From Thalassospiraceae bacterium LMO-JJ14 (GTDB lineage: Bacteria > Pseudomonadota > Alphaproteobacteria > Rhodospirillales > Casp-alpha2), in contig CP134604.1 of NCBI GenBank assembly GCA_021555105.2, forward strand, positions 2,356,001-2,420,000: DNA of 64,000 bases. Reading direction: 5' to 3'. Under the pieces are notes generated by a model, which saw only the letters and a program-made list of their open reading frames with translations, ran no database searches and had not been told where the DNA came from. The position numbers and the translations under genes were made by a program. Below, in pieces: positions 27,116-36,239 of this stretch. The first letter of the stretch is position 1. Each line of letters starts with the position of its first letter.

Positions 27116-28138
27116 ATGAAGAAAACTCAATTAATCTCAGCTGCTGCTGTTGCCGTCATGGCACTCGGCGTGACTGCTGTTAGTGCAGGGACGTTACAAG
27201 ACGTACAAGCGCGTGGTGAACTGCGTTGCATCGTTTCAACGGGTCTTCCAGGCTTTGCATACACAGATGCAGCGGGCGTTTATCAAGGCTTTGACGCGGA
27301 TTTCTGTCGTGCCACCGCTGCTGCGGTCCTCGGCGATGCGAGCAAAGTTAAATACATTCCTGCTACCGGCAAAACCCGTTTCACCCTCCTCAACTCCGGT
27401 GAAGGTGATGTGCTTTGGCGCAACACAACATGGACATTCGCTCGTGACGTTGACGTTAAAACTACGTTTGTCGGCGTAAACTACTATGATGGTCAGGGAT
27501 TCATGGTTCCGAAGTCGCTCGGCGTTAAGTCCGCGAAGGACCTTGATGGCGCCACGGTCTGCATCCAGACCGGTACGACCACGGAATTGAACCTTGCTGA
27601 CTTCTTCCGTGTTAACAAAATCAAATACGAACCGGTTCCTATCGAAACCAGCGACGAAGCCCGCACCAACTATCTGGCCGGTCGTTGCGACGTTTACACC
27701 ACGGACGCATCCGGACTTGCTGCCTCGCGTGCAACCTTCCCAACTCCGAAAGATCATTTGATTCTTCCGGAAATCATTTCCAAAGAACCGCTTGGACCAG
27801 TCGTGCGACACGGTGATGACCAGTGGTCAGATGTTGTCCGTTGGGTGTTGAATATGACCCTTGCCGCAGAAGAACTTGGCGTGACCAAAGCTAACGTTGC
27901 TGAACTCGCCAAAGGGACGAACAATCCGGAAATCAACCGGATGCTCGGCACCGAAGGCGACCTTGGCGCAATGCTTGGTCTGAACAAAGACTGGGGCGTT
28001 GCAATTATTACTGCTGTAGGTAACTACGGTGAAATCTTTGAATCTCACATTGGTAGCAATACCCCAATCGGTCTGGAGCGTGGTCTGAACGCGCTTTGGA
28101 CGAACGGTGGTCTTCAGTACTCGCCGCCGTTCCGTTGA
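27116..28138 (+). CDS. aapJ: general L-amino-acid-binding periplasmic protein
   Basis: The substrate-binding protein of an Aap-type ABC importer for a broad range of L-amino acids. From ATG 27116 it is 340 residues, with a signal peptide ending near VSAG (about residue 23). Family motifs are STGLPGFAYTD, WRNTTWTFARD, NYYDGQGFMVPKSLG, and CDVYTTDASGLAASR. Purine-rich AGGGAG lies 11 bases ahead. It is the first gene of aapJQMP and probably the most highly expressed, as a strong hairpin follows it. Base composition is more AT-rich than in neighbouring genes. Confidence 0.93.
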   Translation: MKKTQLISAAAVAVMALGVTAVSAGTLQDVQARGELRCIVSTGLPGFAYTDAAGVYQGFDADFCRATAAAVLGDASKVKYIPATGKTRFTLLNSGEGDVLWRNTTWTFARDVDVKTTFVGVNYYDGQGFMVPKSLGVKSAKDLDGATVCIQTGTTTELNLADFFRVNKIKYEPVPIETSDEARTNYLAGRCDVYTTDASGLAASRATFPTPKDHLILPEIISKEPLGPVVRHGDDQWSDVVRWVLNMTLAAEELGVTKANVAELAKGTNNPEINRMLGTEGDLGAMLGLNKDWGVAIITAVGNYGEIFESHIGSNTPIGLERGLNALWTNGGLQYSPPFR

Positions 28139-28173
28139 TCCGGGACGTGTCGTCGGCATAAGCTGACGGCTTG

Positions 28174-28220
28174 AGCTTTTTGGGCGGGCACAAACACGAT
28201 GTTGCCCGCCCATTAAAGCT
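28174..28220 (+). promoter_or_regulatory. intercistronic stem-loop between aapJ and aapQ
   Basis: GGGCGGGCA (28182-28190) and TGCCCGCCC (28203-28211) form a perfect 9-bp stem with a 12-base loop. The outer arms AGCTTT (28174) and AAAGCT (28215-28220) extend it. There is no T-run, so full termination is unlikely. Such hairpins after binding-protein genes commonly stabilise the upstream mRNA and lower permease expression. Confidence 0.75.
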
Positions 28221-28340
28221 CTCCTCAAACACCGAATGCCACCAAGGCACAATAAATCGGTGATGGGGAAGGGAGGTATCGCAGGGACGGCCATAAATCG
28301 GACGCCCTTGCTGTGTGTATAACCGGGGGACGGACGGCCT

Positions 28341-29549
28341 ATGAATACGACCATTGCGGACCATGATGTGGACGGGCGCTCAGCGTTCAGTAAACTTTGG
28401 AACAACCGCGAAGCACGATCAGTCATTTTGCAAATATTGACAATGGCTGCATTGATTGGCTTCTTCGCTTTCATCCTTACCAATGCAGTCGCAAATCTGG
28501 CGGCAGTCGGCAAAACTTTCAGTTACGATTTTCTCTCGTCTCCAGCCAGTTACGACATCAACCAATCATTGATCGAATACACCTCGCGCGACACACATTT
28601 CCGCGCCGGATTGGTTGGACTGCTTAACACATTGCTTGTGGCCATATGCGGGATCATTCTGGCAACGATACTAGGTTTCATACTTGGGGTTTTGCGGCTT
28701 TCGCCGAACTATCTCCTGAACCGCATCAGTTATTGCTTTATTGAATTTACCCGTAACGTGCCGGTTTTGCTGCACATCCTGCTGATCCACGGCATTCTCG
28801 TTCATTCACTGCCGCACCCCAAGGTCGCAAGCACCGAATACAATATCGCCGACCTATTCTTCCTGTCGAACCGCGGCGTTTTCGCACCCAAGCCGATCAT
28901 GGAGCCGCTTTTCTGGGCTACCATCATCGCTTTCTTCGCCGGCATCGCCTTTACCGTCTGGTTCAGGGGCTATGCCAAGAAGGTTCAGGACGCCACCGGT
29001 AAAATTTATCCGGTGTTCATGATTTCATTGTGCGCCATCATTGTTTTCCCGGCCGCAGTCTTTTTAATCACTGGCATGCCACTTGTTTGGGACGTGCCCG
29101 AATTCCAGCGCTTCAATTTCAAGGGCGGCATGGTTCTGCTGCCTGAATTCATGGCGCTCTGGCTCGCCCTGTCGCTTTATACCTCGGCCTTCATCGGAGA
29201 AATCGTTCGTTCCGGCATTCTCTCGGTTAGCCACGGTCAATGGGAAGCAGCCGGCGCGCTCGGCATCAAGCGAGGACGTATCCTCAACCTGGTGATCATT
29301 CCCCAGGCTCTCCGCGTGATCATTCCGCCGCTAACCAGTCAGTATCTGAACCTGACCAAGAACTCCTCGCTCGCCATTGCCATTGGATATATGGATGTCG
29401 TCGCCACTATCGGCGGCATCTCGTTGATGCAGACTGGCAAGGAAATGGAAACGATGATTCTCGTGATCGTGATCTATCTCGTGATCTCGCTGCTCATCTC
29501 GGCATTCATGAACTGGTATAACAAACGCATCAAACTGGTTGAACGGTGA
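28341..29549 (+). CDS. aapQ: amino-acid ABC transporter permease
   Basis: One of two membrane subunits of the Aap importer. The 402-residue protein has an N-terminal hydrophobic helix (about 30-53), a long periplasmic region, then a HisM-type permease domain. The cytoplasmic coupling loop is EAAGALGIKRGRIL, followed by IPQALRVIIPP. This length and the extra N-terminal half are typical of AapQ. It lies 202 bases after aapJ and 12 bases before aapM. Confidence 0.94.
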   Translation: MNTTIADHDVDGRSAFSKLWNNREARSVILQILTMAALIGFFAFILTNAVANLAAVGKTFSYDFLSSPASYDINQSLIEYTSRDTHFRAGLVGLLNTLLVAICGIILATILGFILGVLRLSPNYLLNRISYCFIEFTRNVPVLLHILLIHGILVHSLPHPKVASTEYNIADLFFLSNRGVFAPKPIMEPLFWATIIAFFAGIAFTVWFRGYAKKVQDATGKIYPVFMISLCAIIVFPAAVFLITGMPLVWDVPEFQRFNFKGGMVLLPEFMALWLALSLYTSAFIGEIVRSGILSVSHGQWEAAGALGIKRGRILNLVIIPQALRVIIPPLTSQYLNLTKNSSLAIAIGYMDVVATIGGISLMQTGKEMETMILVIVIYLVISLLISAFMNWYNKRIKLVER

Positions 29550-29561
29550 GGGAGATAGATC

Positions 29562-30677
29562 ATGAGTGACGTTACACAATCCTATACTCCCGGCACACAC
29601 CCGGATATGCCACCACCTGCGGGCCAGAGCGGCATCCTGCTCTGGCTTCGCAAAAACCTGTTCTCGTCATGGATAAACACAATTATGACGATAATCGGGG
29701 TGTATCTGCTGTATAAGATCATCCCGCCGATTTTCAGCTGGGCAGTTCTAGACTCTGTCATGGAAGCAGGTAGCCGTGAAGAATGCCATGCGATTAGCAA
29801 TGGGGCATGCTGGGCATTTATTAAAAGTCGCACCAGCATCCTGATATACGGCTTCTACCCAGAAGAATTAAGATGGCGCGTTGATTTGTCATTTGTGCTG
29901 CTTCTAGCGGCACTTGTGCCAATCCTGTTTGACAATGCCCCCATGCGAAAGCTGTGGATGTTATTCTCAGTCGCATATCCATTTATTGCTGGTTGGTTAT
30001 TGTTGGGCGGTCTGGGATTAGAACATGTAGGTACCGACGAATTTGGTGGCATGCTGCTGAATACAGTGGTCGGTGTTACCGGCATTTCGTTTTCTCTCCC
30101 GATTGGCATACTCTTGGCGCTTGGGCGGCAGTCGCATTTGCCAATCGTGAAATCGATCTCTGTGTGTTTCATCGAGTTCATCCGGGGTGTGCCACTGATC
30201 ACGCTGCTTTTCGTGGCCTCGACCATGCTCAACTACTTCTTGCCACCAGGCACCACGTTCGATCTATTGCTTCGTGTACTGATTATGGTGACGCTGTTCG
30301 CTTCGGCGTATATTGCCGAGGTTGTTCGCGGAGGCCTACAGGCTATTCCGAATGGGCAGTATGAAGCAGCCAACAGTATGGGATTAAAGTACTGGCAGTC
30401 GATGCGGCTGATTGTTTTGCCGCAGGCGTTGAAAATTTCCATTCCCGGTATCGTCAACACCTTCATCGGTCTGTTTAAGGACACGACACTGGTGTTGATC
30501 ATCGGTCTTCTGGATATTCTTGGAATCGGACGCGCTTCGATGGCAGATGCGAAATGGAATGGCCTCTCAAACGAGGTTTATATCTCCATTGCAGTATTCT
30601 TCTTCATCGCCTGCTTCAGTATGTCGCGTTACTCGATCTACCTCGAAGGCAAACTCGACAAAGGATACAAGCGCTAG
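29562..30677 (+). CDS. aapM: amino-acid ABC transporter permease
   Basis: The second membrane subunit, 371 residues. It has three or more N-terminal helices (first about 35-56), then a HisM-type permease domain with FIEFIRGVPLIT, and the coupling loop EAANSMGLKYWQ followed by LPQALKISIPG. GGGAG precedes the ATG by about 7 bases. AapQ and AapM pair to form the channel. The codons in the first third are noticeably AT-richer than in surrounding housekeeping genes. Confidence 0.94.
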   Translation: MSDVTQSYTPGTHPDMPPPAGQSGILLWLRKNLFSSWINTIMTIIGVYLLYKIIPPIFSWAVLDSVMEAGSREECHAISNGACWAFIKSRTSILIYGFYPEELRWRVDLSFVLLLAALVPILFDNAPMRKLWMLFSVAYPFIAGWLLLGGLGLEHVGTDEFGGMLLNTVVGVTGISFSLPIGILLALGRQSHLPIVKSISVCFIEFIRGVPLITLLFVASTMLNYFLPPGTTFDLLLRVLIMVTLFASAYIAEVVRGGLQAIPNGQYEAANSMGLKYWQSMRLIVLPQALKISIPGIVNTFIGLFKDTTLVLIIGLLDILGIGRASMADAKWNGLSNEVYISIAVFFFIACFSMSRYSIYLEGKLDKGYKR

Positions 30678-30730
30678 TAAGCGCATAAGCTACAGGCGCA
30701 AAAGCCAAGCAGGGAAAGGACAAATAAAAA

Positions 30731-31516
30731 ATGGGTGAAGCTAGAGCAGTTGCGACTTCGGTTCAATCATCAGCGGGTGAGGATGCACTGATTCAGCTTA
30801 TCAGTGTACACAAGTGGTACGGGGATTTTCACGTCCTCAAGGATATCAACCTGAAAGTCAAAAAAGGCGAGCGGATCGTTATCTGCGGCCCGTCCGGTTC
30901 GGGTAAATCTACCATGATCCGTTGCATCAACCGTCTGGAAGAACACCAGAAGGGACAGATCATTGTCGACGGCATCGAGCTGACCAACGATCTGAAACAG
31001 ATCGACGCGATCAGACGTGAAGTCGGCATGGTGTTCCAGCACTTCAATCTTTTCCCGCACCTGACGGTTTTGGAAAACTGCACGCTCGGGCCGATCTGGG
31101 TGCGCCAGACCCCGAAAGCCGAAGCCGAAGCAACGGCCATGGAATACCTTTCAAAGGTCAAGATCCCCGAACAGGCCCACAAGTATCCCGGTCAGCTCTC
31201 GGGCGGTCAGCAGCAACGTGTCGCCATTGCCCGCTCGTTGTGCATGAACCCGCGCATCATGCTGTTTGATGAGCCGACATCGGCGCTCGACCCGGAAATG
31301 ATCAAGGAAGTGCTCGACACTATGGTCGAACTTGCGGAAACCGGGATGACCATGCTTTGCGTGACGCACGAAATGGGTTTCGCAAAAACCGTGGCTGACC
31401 GTGTGATCTTTATGGATGGTGGCGAGATCATTGAATCCAACGATCCGCACGAATTCTTCGAGAACCCGCAGCATGACCGGACCAAGCTCTTCCTGAGCCA
31501 AATTCTCGGTCACTGA
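30731..31516 (+). CDS. aapP: amino-acid ABC transporter ATP-binding protein
   Basis: The ATPase of the Aap importer, 261 residues. Walker A is GPSGSGKST, the signature is [15 protein letters not shown], Walker B is [12 protein letters not shown], and the switch histidine is in CVTHEMGF. It belongs to the polar amino-acid GlnQ/AapP subfamily. It is the last gene of aapJQMP, 53 bases after aapM, and is followed by a likely terminator. Confidence 0.95.
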   Translation: MGEARAVATSVQSSAGEDALIQLISVHKWYGDFHVLKDINLKVKKGERIVICGPSGSGKSTMIRCINRLEEHQKGQIIVDGIELTNDLKQIDAIRREVGMVFQHFNLFPHLTVLENCTLGPIWVRQTPKAEAEATAMEYLSKVKIPEQAHKYPGQLSGGQQQRVAIARSLCMNPRIMLFDEPTSALDPEMIKEVLDTMVELAETGMTMLCVTHEMGFAKTVADRVIFMDGGEIIESNDPHEFFENPQHDRTKLFLSQILGH

Positions 31517-31545
31517 GGCAACGACTATCCCAGAGGGGGGATGGT

Positions 31546-31590
31546 GAGACGGTCCGCATTTCGGAAACGAGGCGGGCCGTCTCTCATTTT
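31546..31590 (+). terminator. probable terminator after aapP
   Basis: GAGACGGTCCGC (31546-31557) pairs with GCGGGCCGTCTC (31572-31583) over 12 positions with one G-T pair. A short T-rich tract (CATTTT) follows. It lies in the gap between aapP and the convergent GNAT gene and may serve both strands. Confidence 0.65.
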
Positions 31591-31610
31591 GGGCAGGCTA
31601 TTCCCTGCAA

Positions 31611-32159
31611 TCAGTCGAACAGACCGAGTTCACGCGGATCGGGAATAAGTTTCTTTTTCTGGTCATAAACCTCGAACCCGGCACGCTGGTAAACCTGCAA
31701 TGCATTCGGGTGGTCCAGATTGCAGGTGTGCACGAATAGCCTGTGCGGTCCCCGCGACCAGGCTTCATCAATTGCCATACGCAGCAGATAGGCACCATAG
31801 CCCTGGCCGATGAACTCGGGCATAAGACCGAAATAGGCAAGCTCGATTACCTTGCCGTTCTCGGTTTCAGATAGTTCAAAATACCCGGCCGGCACGCCAC
31901 CTGCGTACAAGACGAAAACATCGACATTGTCCGCCAGAACAGCCGCCGCAAGCTCCGCGTCCGAGATCATGCGGCGTTCCCACCACATATGATCGGCGCC
32001 GACGGTGTTATAGAGAAACCGGTAGAAGGCCACCGTGAGCTTTTCCGCGCGCATGAGCGCGAGTTGCCCCAGGGGCGGTGGCGGAGGCGGCGCGCTTGGC
32101 GGCGACGTCATCTCCAGATACGTAATTACCGTCTCCAGCTCGGCCGGCTTATCCACCAT
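31611..32159 (-). CDS. GNAT-family N-acetyltransferase
   Basis: A 182-residue acetyltransferase. The acetyl-CoA motif A is IELAYFGLMPEFIGQGYGAYLL (residues about 108-129, with the Q/RxxGxG/A pattern in IGQGYGA), followed by RLFVHTCNLDHPNALQVYQRAGFEV. A proline run (PPSAPPPPPP) sits near residue 25. The start at ATG 32159 lies 5 bases after the sulfurtransferase stop; a longer frame starts inside that gene. The substrate is unknown. It is probably the last gene of cysK-sseA-GNAT. Confidence 0.82.
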   Translation of the reverse strand: MVDKPAELETVITYLEMTSPPSAPPPPPPLGQLALMRAEKLTVAFYRFLYNTVGADHMWWERRMISDAELAAAVLADNVDVFVLYAGGVPAGYFELSETENGKVIELAYFGLMPEFIGQGYGAYLLRMAIDEAWSRGPHRLFVHTCNLDHPNALQVYQRAGFEVYDQKKKLIPDPRELGLFD

Positions 32160-32164
32160 ACCGC

Positions 32165-33025
32165 TTAATCGGTTTCGATCGGTGTGTCGTGACGGCTGCC
32201 CCATTCCGTCCACGAACCGTCATAAATCGCCATCTCGCTTTGGCCGATCAGATGTGCGGCGAAGGCGATCACACAGGCCGTCACCCCTGAGCCGCAACTG
32301 GCGACGGCGGGGGATTTAAAATCGACTCCGGCGTCATTGAAAATCTGCGCGATTTCATCCGCCGAGCGCATCTGGAAGTTGGCATCCTTATCCATCAGCT
32401 TGTTGAACGGCAAATTGACGCTGCCCGGGATATGTCCCTTGCGTAGCCCGGCGCGGGGCTCGTCGCCGGTGCCGGCAAAACGATCGGCACTGCGAGCGTC
32501 GATGACCGTTTCGCGCCCGGACGTGCAGTTATCGATCAACTGATCAACCGTGCGCACAAGGAAGTTATTCATGCGCGGGGTAAAATGGCGCTCGCGCGGG
32601 ACAGGCGGCAAGTCGTCCGTCGGACGGCCCTCGGCCAGCCACTTCGGCAAGCCGCCGTTCAACACGGAAACGTCCTCATGGCCATAGAGGCGGAACATCC
32701 ACCAAACCCGACATGCAGCACTTGAACCGCCGTTGACGTCGTAAACGACGATCCGGTTGCCGTCACCGAGCCCCAGCTTGCGCACCCGGCTCGAGAATTT
32801 CTCGGGCGACGGAATCATATGCGGCAGTTCGTTGCTGTCGTCAGCAATATCATCGATATCGAAGAAAACCGCGCCGGGTATATGGCATTCGCGATATTCG
32901 GCCTTGGCGTTACGATCGACTGTCGGCAGGAAGCTACTGGCATCGACGATACGCACATCCGGTGCATTCAAATGCCCGGCAAGCCATTCGGTCGAGACGA
33001 GCGCATCAGGATTGGCATAATTCAT
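32165..33025 (-). CDS. sseA: 3-mercaptopyruvate sulfurtransferase
   Basis: Moves sulfur from mercaptopyruvate to thiol or cyanide acceptors. The 286-residue protein has two rhodanese domains. The active cysteine is C244 in SCGSGVTAC; the loop CGSGVT is typical of mercaptopyruvate rather than thiosulfate sulfurtransferases. The first domain is inactive (no cysteine at the loop), as expected. It starts only 3 bases after cysK, and both genes handle cysteine sulfur. Confidence 0.93.
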   Translation of the reverse strand: MNYANPDALVSTEWLAGHLNAPDVRIVDASSFLPTVDRNAKAEYRECHIPGAVFFDIDDIADDSNELPHMIPSPEKFSSRVRKLGLGDGNRIVVYDVNGGSSAACRVWWMFRLYGHEDVSVLNGGLPKWLAEGRPTDDLPPVPRERHFTPRMNNFLVRTVDQLIDNCTSGRETVIDARSADRFAGTGDEPRAGLRKGHIPGSVNLPFNKLMDKDANFQMRSADEIAQIFNDAGVDFKSPAVASCGSGVTACVIAFAAHLIGQSEMAIYDGSWTEWGSRHDTPIETD

Positions 33026-33028
33026 AAT

Positions 33029-34033
33029 CTACTCCAGCCATGAAGGTACCGGCAGGTTCTTGCCTTTCAAGAATGCCGGATTGAACAACTTTGATTGGTA
33101 GCGTGTACCGGAATCGCACAAAATCGTGACGATGGTATGCCCAGGCCCCAGGTCCTTGGCGAGACGCACAGCGCCGGCAATGTTGATGGCACTCGAGCCG
33201 CCGAGGCAAATACCTTCATGTTGCAACAAATCGAATACCCAAGGCAGGGCTTCTTCGTCGGGAATCATGTAAGGATACTCGACAGTGATATCTTCGATGA
33301 TTGGTGTCACCCGGCCAAGTCCGATGCCTTCGGAAATGGATCCGCCTTCCGATGCTTTCGCTTCGCCGTTCTTGAAAAGGTTATACATCGCTGCGCCCAG
33401 GGGATCGGCGCAACCGATGGCGATCTTTGGATTTTGTTCCTTTAGGTACGTCGACGTCCCGGCCAGCGTGCCGCCGGTCCCGACAGCACATATAAACCCG
33501 TCAACCTTGCCATCCGTCTGTTGCCAGATTTCCGGTCCTGTCGTCAGATAGTGCGCTTTGCGATTCGACAGGTTGTTCCATTGATCAGCGAACAGGCAAC
33601 CGCCTTCGGAATTCTTTGCTGTTTCCTCGGCCAGCCGGCGGGCGATGTGCTGATAGTTGTCCGGGTTGGAAAAGGGCAGAGCCGGCACTTCCAGAAGTTC
33701 AGCGCCGCACAACCGGAGCATGTCCTTCTTTTCCTGACTTTGCGTATCCGGCATCACAATCTTGCACTTGTAGCCGCGGGTATTGGCCATCAGCGCCAGG
33801 CCGATCCCTGTGTTCCCGGCCGTGCCTTCGACGATCGTGCCGCCAGATTTCAGGATGCCTGCTTCCTCGGCATCCAGAACCATTTGCCGCGCCGGACGGT
33901 CTTTGACCGATTGGCCCGGATTGAGAAATTCAGCTTTCCCGTATATTTCACACCCGGTCGCATCGGATGCCGCCGCGAGCCGGATCAGCGGTGTATCACC
34001 GACGGTTTCTTCAAAACCGCGCTTAATGTCCAT
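33029..34033 (-). CDS. cysK: cysteine synthase A (O-acetylserine sulfhydrylase)
   Basis: A PLP enzyme that makes cysteine from O-acetylserine and sulfide. The 334-residue protein has the PLP lysine K44 in NPGQSVKDRPA, the substrate loop EGTAGNTGIGLA, the phosphate loop GTGGTLAGTS, and CDSGTRYQSKLFN near the C-terminus. TAGNTG instead of TSGNTG is common in one CysK subgroup. It leads the cysK-sseA-GNAT operon. 121 bases separate it from the upstream Nudix gene on the same strand. Confidence 0.93.
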   Translation of the reverse strand: MDIKRGFEETVGDTPLIRLAAASDATGCEIYGKAEFLNPGQSVKDRPARQMVLDAEEAGILKSGGTIVEGTAGNTGIGLALMANTRGYKCKIVMPDTQSQEKKDMLRLCGAELLEVPALPFSNPDNYQHIARRLAEETAKNSEGGCLFADQWNNLSNRKAHYLTTGPEIWQQTDGKVDGFICAVGTGGTLAGTSTYLKEQNPKIAIGCADPLGAAMYNLFKNGEAKASEGGSISEGIGLGRVTPIIEDITVEYPYMIPDEEALPWVFDLLQHEGICLGGSSAINIAGAVRLAKDLGPGHTIVTILCDSGTRYQSKLFNPAFLKGKNLPVPSWLE

Positions 34034-34154
34034 AGAATGATTTCCCCAGTCGGATCTTTAGTCGATTGAACTTGAGCGTTTTTCTGATTTCAGATTATCG
34101 GCGGCACCACGGGCGATCAAGCATTGGGGGAATGCTTTGCCGATAACAATTGCG

Positions 34155-34793
34155 TCAGCCCCATTCGGTATGAACTTTGGACGTGTTCAACATCAACCAT
34201 TGCAGGGCAATAATCGTCATGCCGTTATTGATTTGTCCGTCCTCAATGCAGGCATATGCTTCCTCTAACGGCAAGGTGAACGGCCGGATATCCTCACCCT
34301 CGTGTGCAATACCGTGTATCCCGTCGACATTTGATAGATCTGCACGCCCGACAAAAACGAAGACCGACTCGGTCGTACCCCCGGGACTGACTAGGTAATG
34401 ACTGATTTTGATCAGATCCTGCAGCGGGGTGTCCGCTTCCTCGATGCTTTCCCGGCGGGCGACATCTTCCGGCGATTCGCCTTCTTCTATAATGCCGGCA
34501 ATACCTTCATATATCCAAGGCGATACGTCGTCATCAAACCACGGTGATGTCATTGAAAAATAGGCGCCCGGACGGAATTGTTCGATCAAAAGAACTTTGT
34601 TCAGAACCGGGTCATAAGGCAGTACCGCCACAGCATGCCCGCGCTCGAAGACCTCTCGCGTGATGTCCTGGGTCCATCCCCCGGCAAATTTTTTATGCCG
34701 TAAAGTGTAGATGTTGAGATCGAAAAACCCGCTGTAACCGGATTTTTCTTCCATGACTTCTACATCATGCTTTGTGAATGGTGTTTTTTTCAT
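34155..34793 (-). CDS. nudF: Nudix hydrolase, ADP-ribose pyrophosphatase-like
   Basis: Hydrolyses nucleoside diphosphates linked to another group, most likely ADP-ribose. From ATG 34793 it is 212 residues. The Nudix box runs from GIIEEGESPEDVARRESIEE to the following aliphatic residues (about residues 100-122). The N-terminal region with GGWTQDITREVFERGHAVAVLPY and EQFRPGAY is typical of the NudF/ADPRase group. The longer in-frame extension upstream crosses the divergent enoyl-CoA hydratase gene and is not credible. Confidence 0.88.
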   Translation of the reverse strand: MKKTPFTKHDVEVMEEKSGYSGFFDLNIYTLRHKKFAGGWTQDITREVFERGHAVAVLPYDPVLNKVLLIEQFRPGAYFSMTSPWFDDDVSPWIYEGIAGIIEEGESPEDVARRESIEEADTPLQDLIKISHYLVSPGGTTESVFVFVGRADLSNVDGIHGIAHEGEDIRPFTLPLEEAYACIEDGQINNGMTIIALQWLMLNTSKVHTEWG

Positions 34794-34880
34794 GCAACTA
34801 ATAATCGGGATCGAACGCCTTTTGTCCAGACACGAACCGGGCGTCAAAAAATAAACTTCATGAAGTTCACGGAGACTAAA

Positions 34881-35678
34881 ATGCCAGAACAACAACCAAG
34901 TGTGCTTTGCGAAATCGATGCACGCGGCGTCGCCACGGTCACGCTCAACAGACCGCATGTCAACAATGCCTATAACGGCGACATGGTGAAGAATCTCCTG
35001 GACGGCGCACGCGCGCTGAGCAGTGACGAAAATGTCCGCATAATCGTTATCAAAGGTAACGGTAAGCACTTTCAGGCAGGCGCCGATCTGGCCTGGCTGG
35101 ACGAAGTCCGCCACGGCACGCCAGCAGAAAACCTCGCGGTTTCGCAACAGACAACCGATGCCGTGCGCATGCTCGATCAATGCATGAAGCCGACCATCGC
35201 GCTTGTTCAGGGTGCCTGTTTCGGGGGCGGCACGGGTATCCTAGCCGCCTGCGATGTGGTGATTGCGTCCGACGATGCACTGTTCTCGATTGCCGAAGTA
35301 CGTTGGGGGTTGCACCCTGGCCCGATCATTCCACAGCTTGCCGCCGCCATCGGTCCCAGACAGGTCCGCCGCTATGCCATTACCGCAGAACGTTTCGACG
35401 CCCGGACCGCAGAAAAACTCGGACTAGTGCATACCGTGTGCCCCCGTGAAGCGCTGGCGGAAAATGGCGAAGCCATCATCAATGCGATATTGATGAACGG
35501 CCCGACAGGCATGGCGGAAACGAAGCGAATCCTTTTTGAAACGTCCGGCATGTATATGGACGATGCGCTTGCGGCGAATCTGGCCCTTAGCCATTCTCTG
35601 CAACGCCAAAGCGACGAAGCCGCAGAAGGGCTCCTGAGTTTCATGGAAAAACGCAATGCTGCATGGTATCCGGATTGA
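34881..35678 (+). CDS. enoyl-CoA hydratase/isomerase family protein
   Basis: A 265-residue crotonase-fold enzyme. The oxyanion-hole segments are KHFQAGADLAWL and GACFGGGTGI; a catalytic glutamate lies in FSIAEVRWGLHPG. The ATG at 34881 has GGAG 6 bases ahead; ATG 34860 would add 7 residues. Members of this form often act in leucine or fatty-acid breakdown (for example methylglutaconyl-CoA hydratase), but no such pathway genes are adjacent, so specificity is open. Confidence 0.88.
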   Translation: MPEQQPSVLCEIDARGVATVTLNRPHVNNAYNGDMVKNLLDGARALSSDENVRIIVIKGNGKHFQAGADLAWLDEVRHGTPAENLAVSQQTTDAVRMLDQCMKPTIALVQGACFGGGTGILAACDVVIASDDALFSIAEVRWGLHPGPIIPQLAAAIGPRQVRRYAITAERFDARTAEKLGLVHTVCPREALAENGEAIINAILMNGPTGMAETKRILFETSGMYMDDALAANLALSHSLQRQSDEAAEGLLSFMEKRNAAWYPD

Positions 35679-35718
35679 TTTACTCGTAAAATATGCGGGC
35701 TAATTTATTTTAATTGGG

Positions 35719-36237
35719 GTGAAGGCAATTAAGATCATAGAAATCGATCCGACGGTCGAATTGCCGATTAATTTCCGGACTATCTACGATGCCTGGAACG
35801 CGCTCCCCAAATCACCCGTTCTGCCGCTGGAATCTGCATTCTCTCTGGAATTTGTTCCACCGAGGTTATTACCGTGGTCTGTCCTCGTCGACATCGAGCA
35901 TGATCCCATGGACTTCAGATTTCGTTTCTGGGGCACGGAACGCACAAATTTGATCGGTGTGGAAATGACCGGCAAACTGCTTTCCAATATTGCCGACGAA
36001 ACCATGCGAGAAGGTAACCGGGATGAATACGAAGACGTCTTCAGACGCCGTAAGGCCGTGCTGTGCCATACCCCCATCGTGGCCCGCTCGGGCATCGAAT
36101 CATCCAGGCTGTCCATTCGTCTACCGTTGAGTGTCGATGGAGAAAATGTTTCCAGGATTTTTTCAGCCGTGGATCCGGACTCCATCAACGAAGATCATTA
36201 CGCATATTACGGCACATCCCCGAAGCGAGGAATTTAG
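35719..36237 (+). CDS. stand-alone PAS_5-type domain protein
   Basis: A 172-residue protein that appears to be one PAS-like domain of the PAS_5 type common in Rhodospirillales. The fold marks are AWNALPKSPVLPLESAF (residues about 26-42), RFRFWGTERTNLIG and EMTGKLLSNI. It has no kinase, cyclase or DNA-binding output domain. It begins at GTG 35719 with a weak ribosome site. The gene at 49308 is a paralogue (FWGTEL, GMELTG). The next gene starts 2 bases after its stop. Ligand and partner are unknown. Confidence 0.72.
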   Translation: MKAIKIIEIDPTVELPINFRTIYDAWNALPKSPVLPLESAFSLEFVPPRLLPWSVLVDIEHDPMDFRFRFWGTERTNLIGVEMTGKLLSNIADETMREGNRDEYEDVFRRRKAVLCHTPIVARSGIESSRLSIRLPLSVDGENVSRIFSAVDPDSINEDHYAYYGTSPKRGI

Positions 36238-36239
36238 GT

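Noticed and set aside
34794-35180. In-frame upstream extension of the Nudix gene
   Set aside because: It is antisense to the enoyl-CoA hydratase gene; the family start fits ATG 34793.
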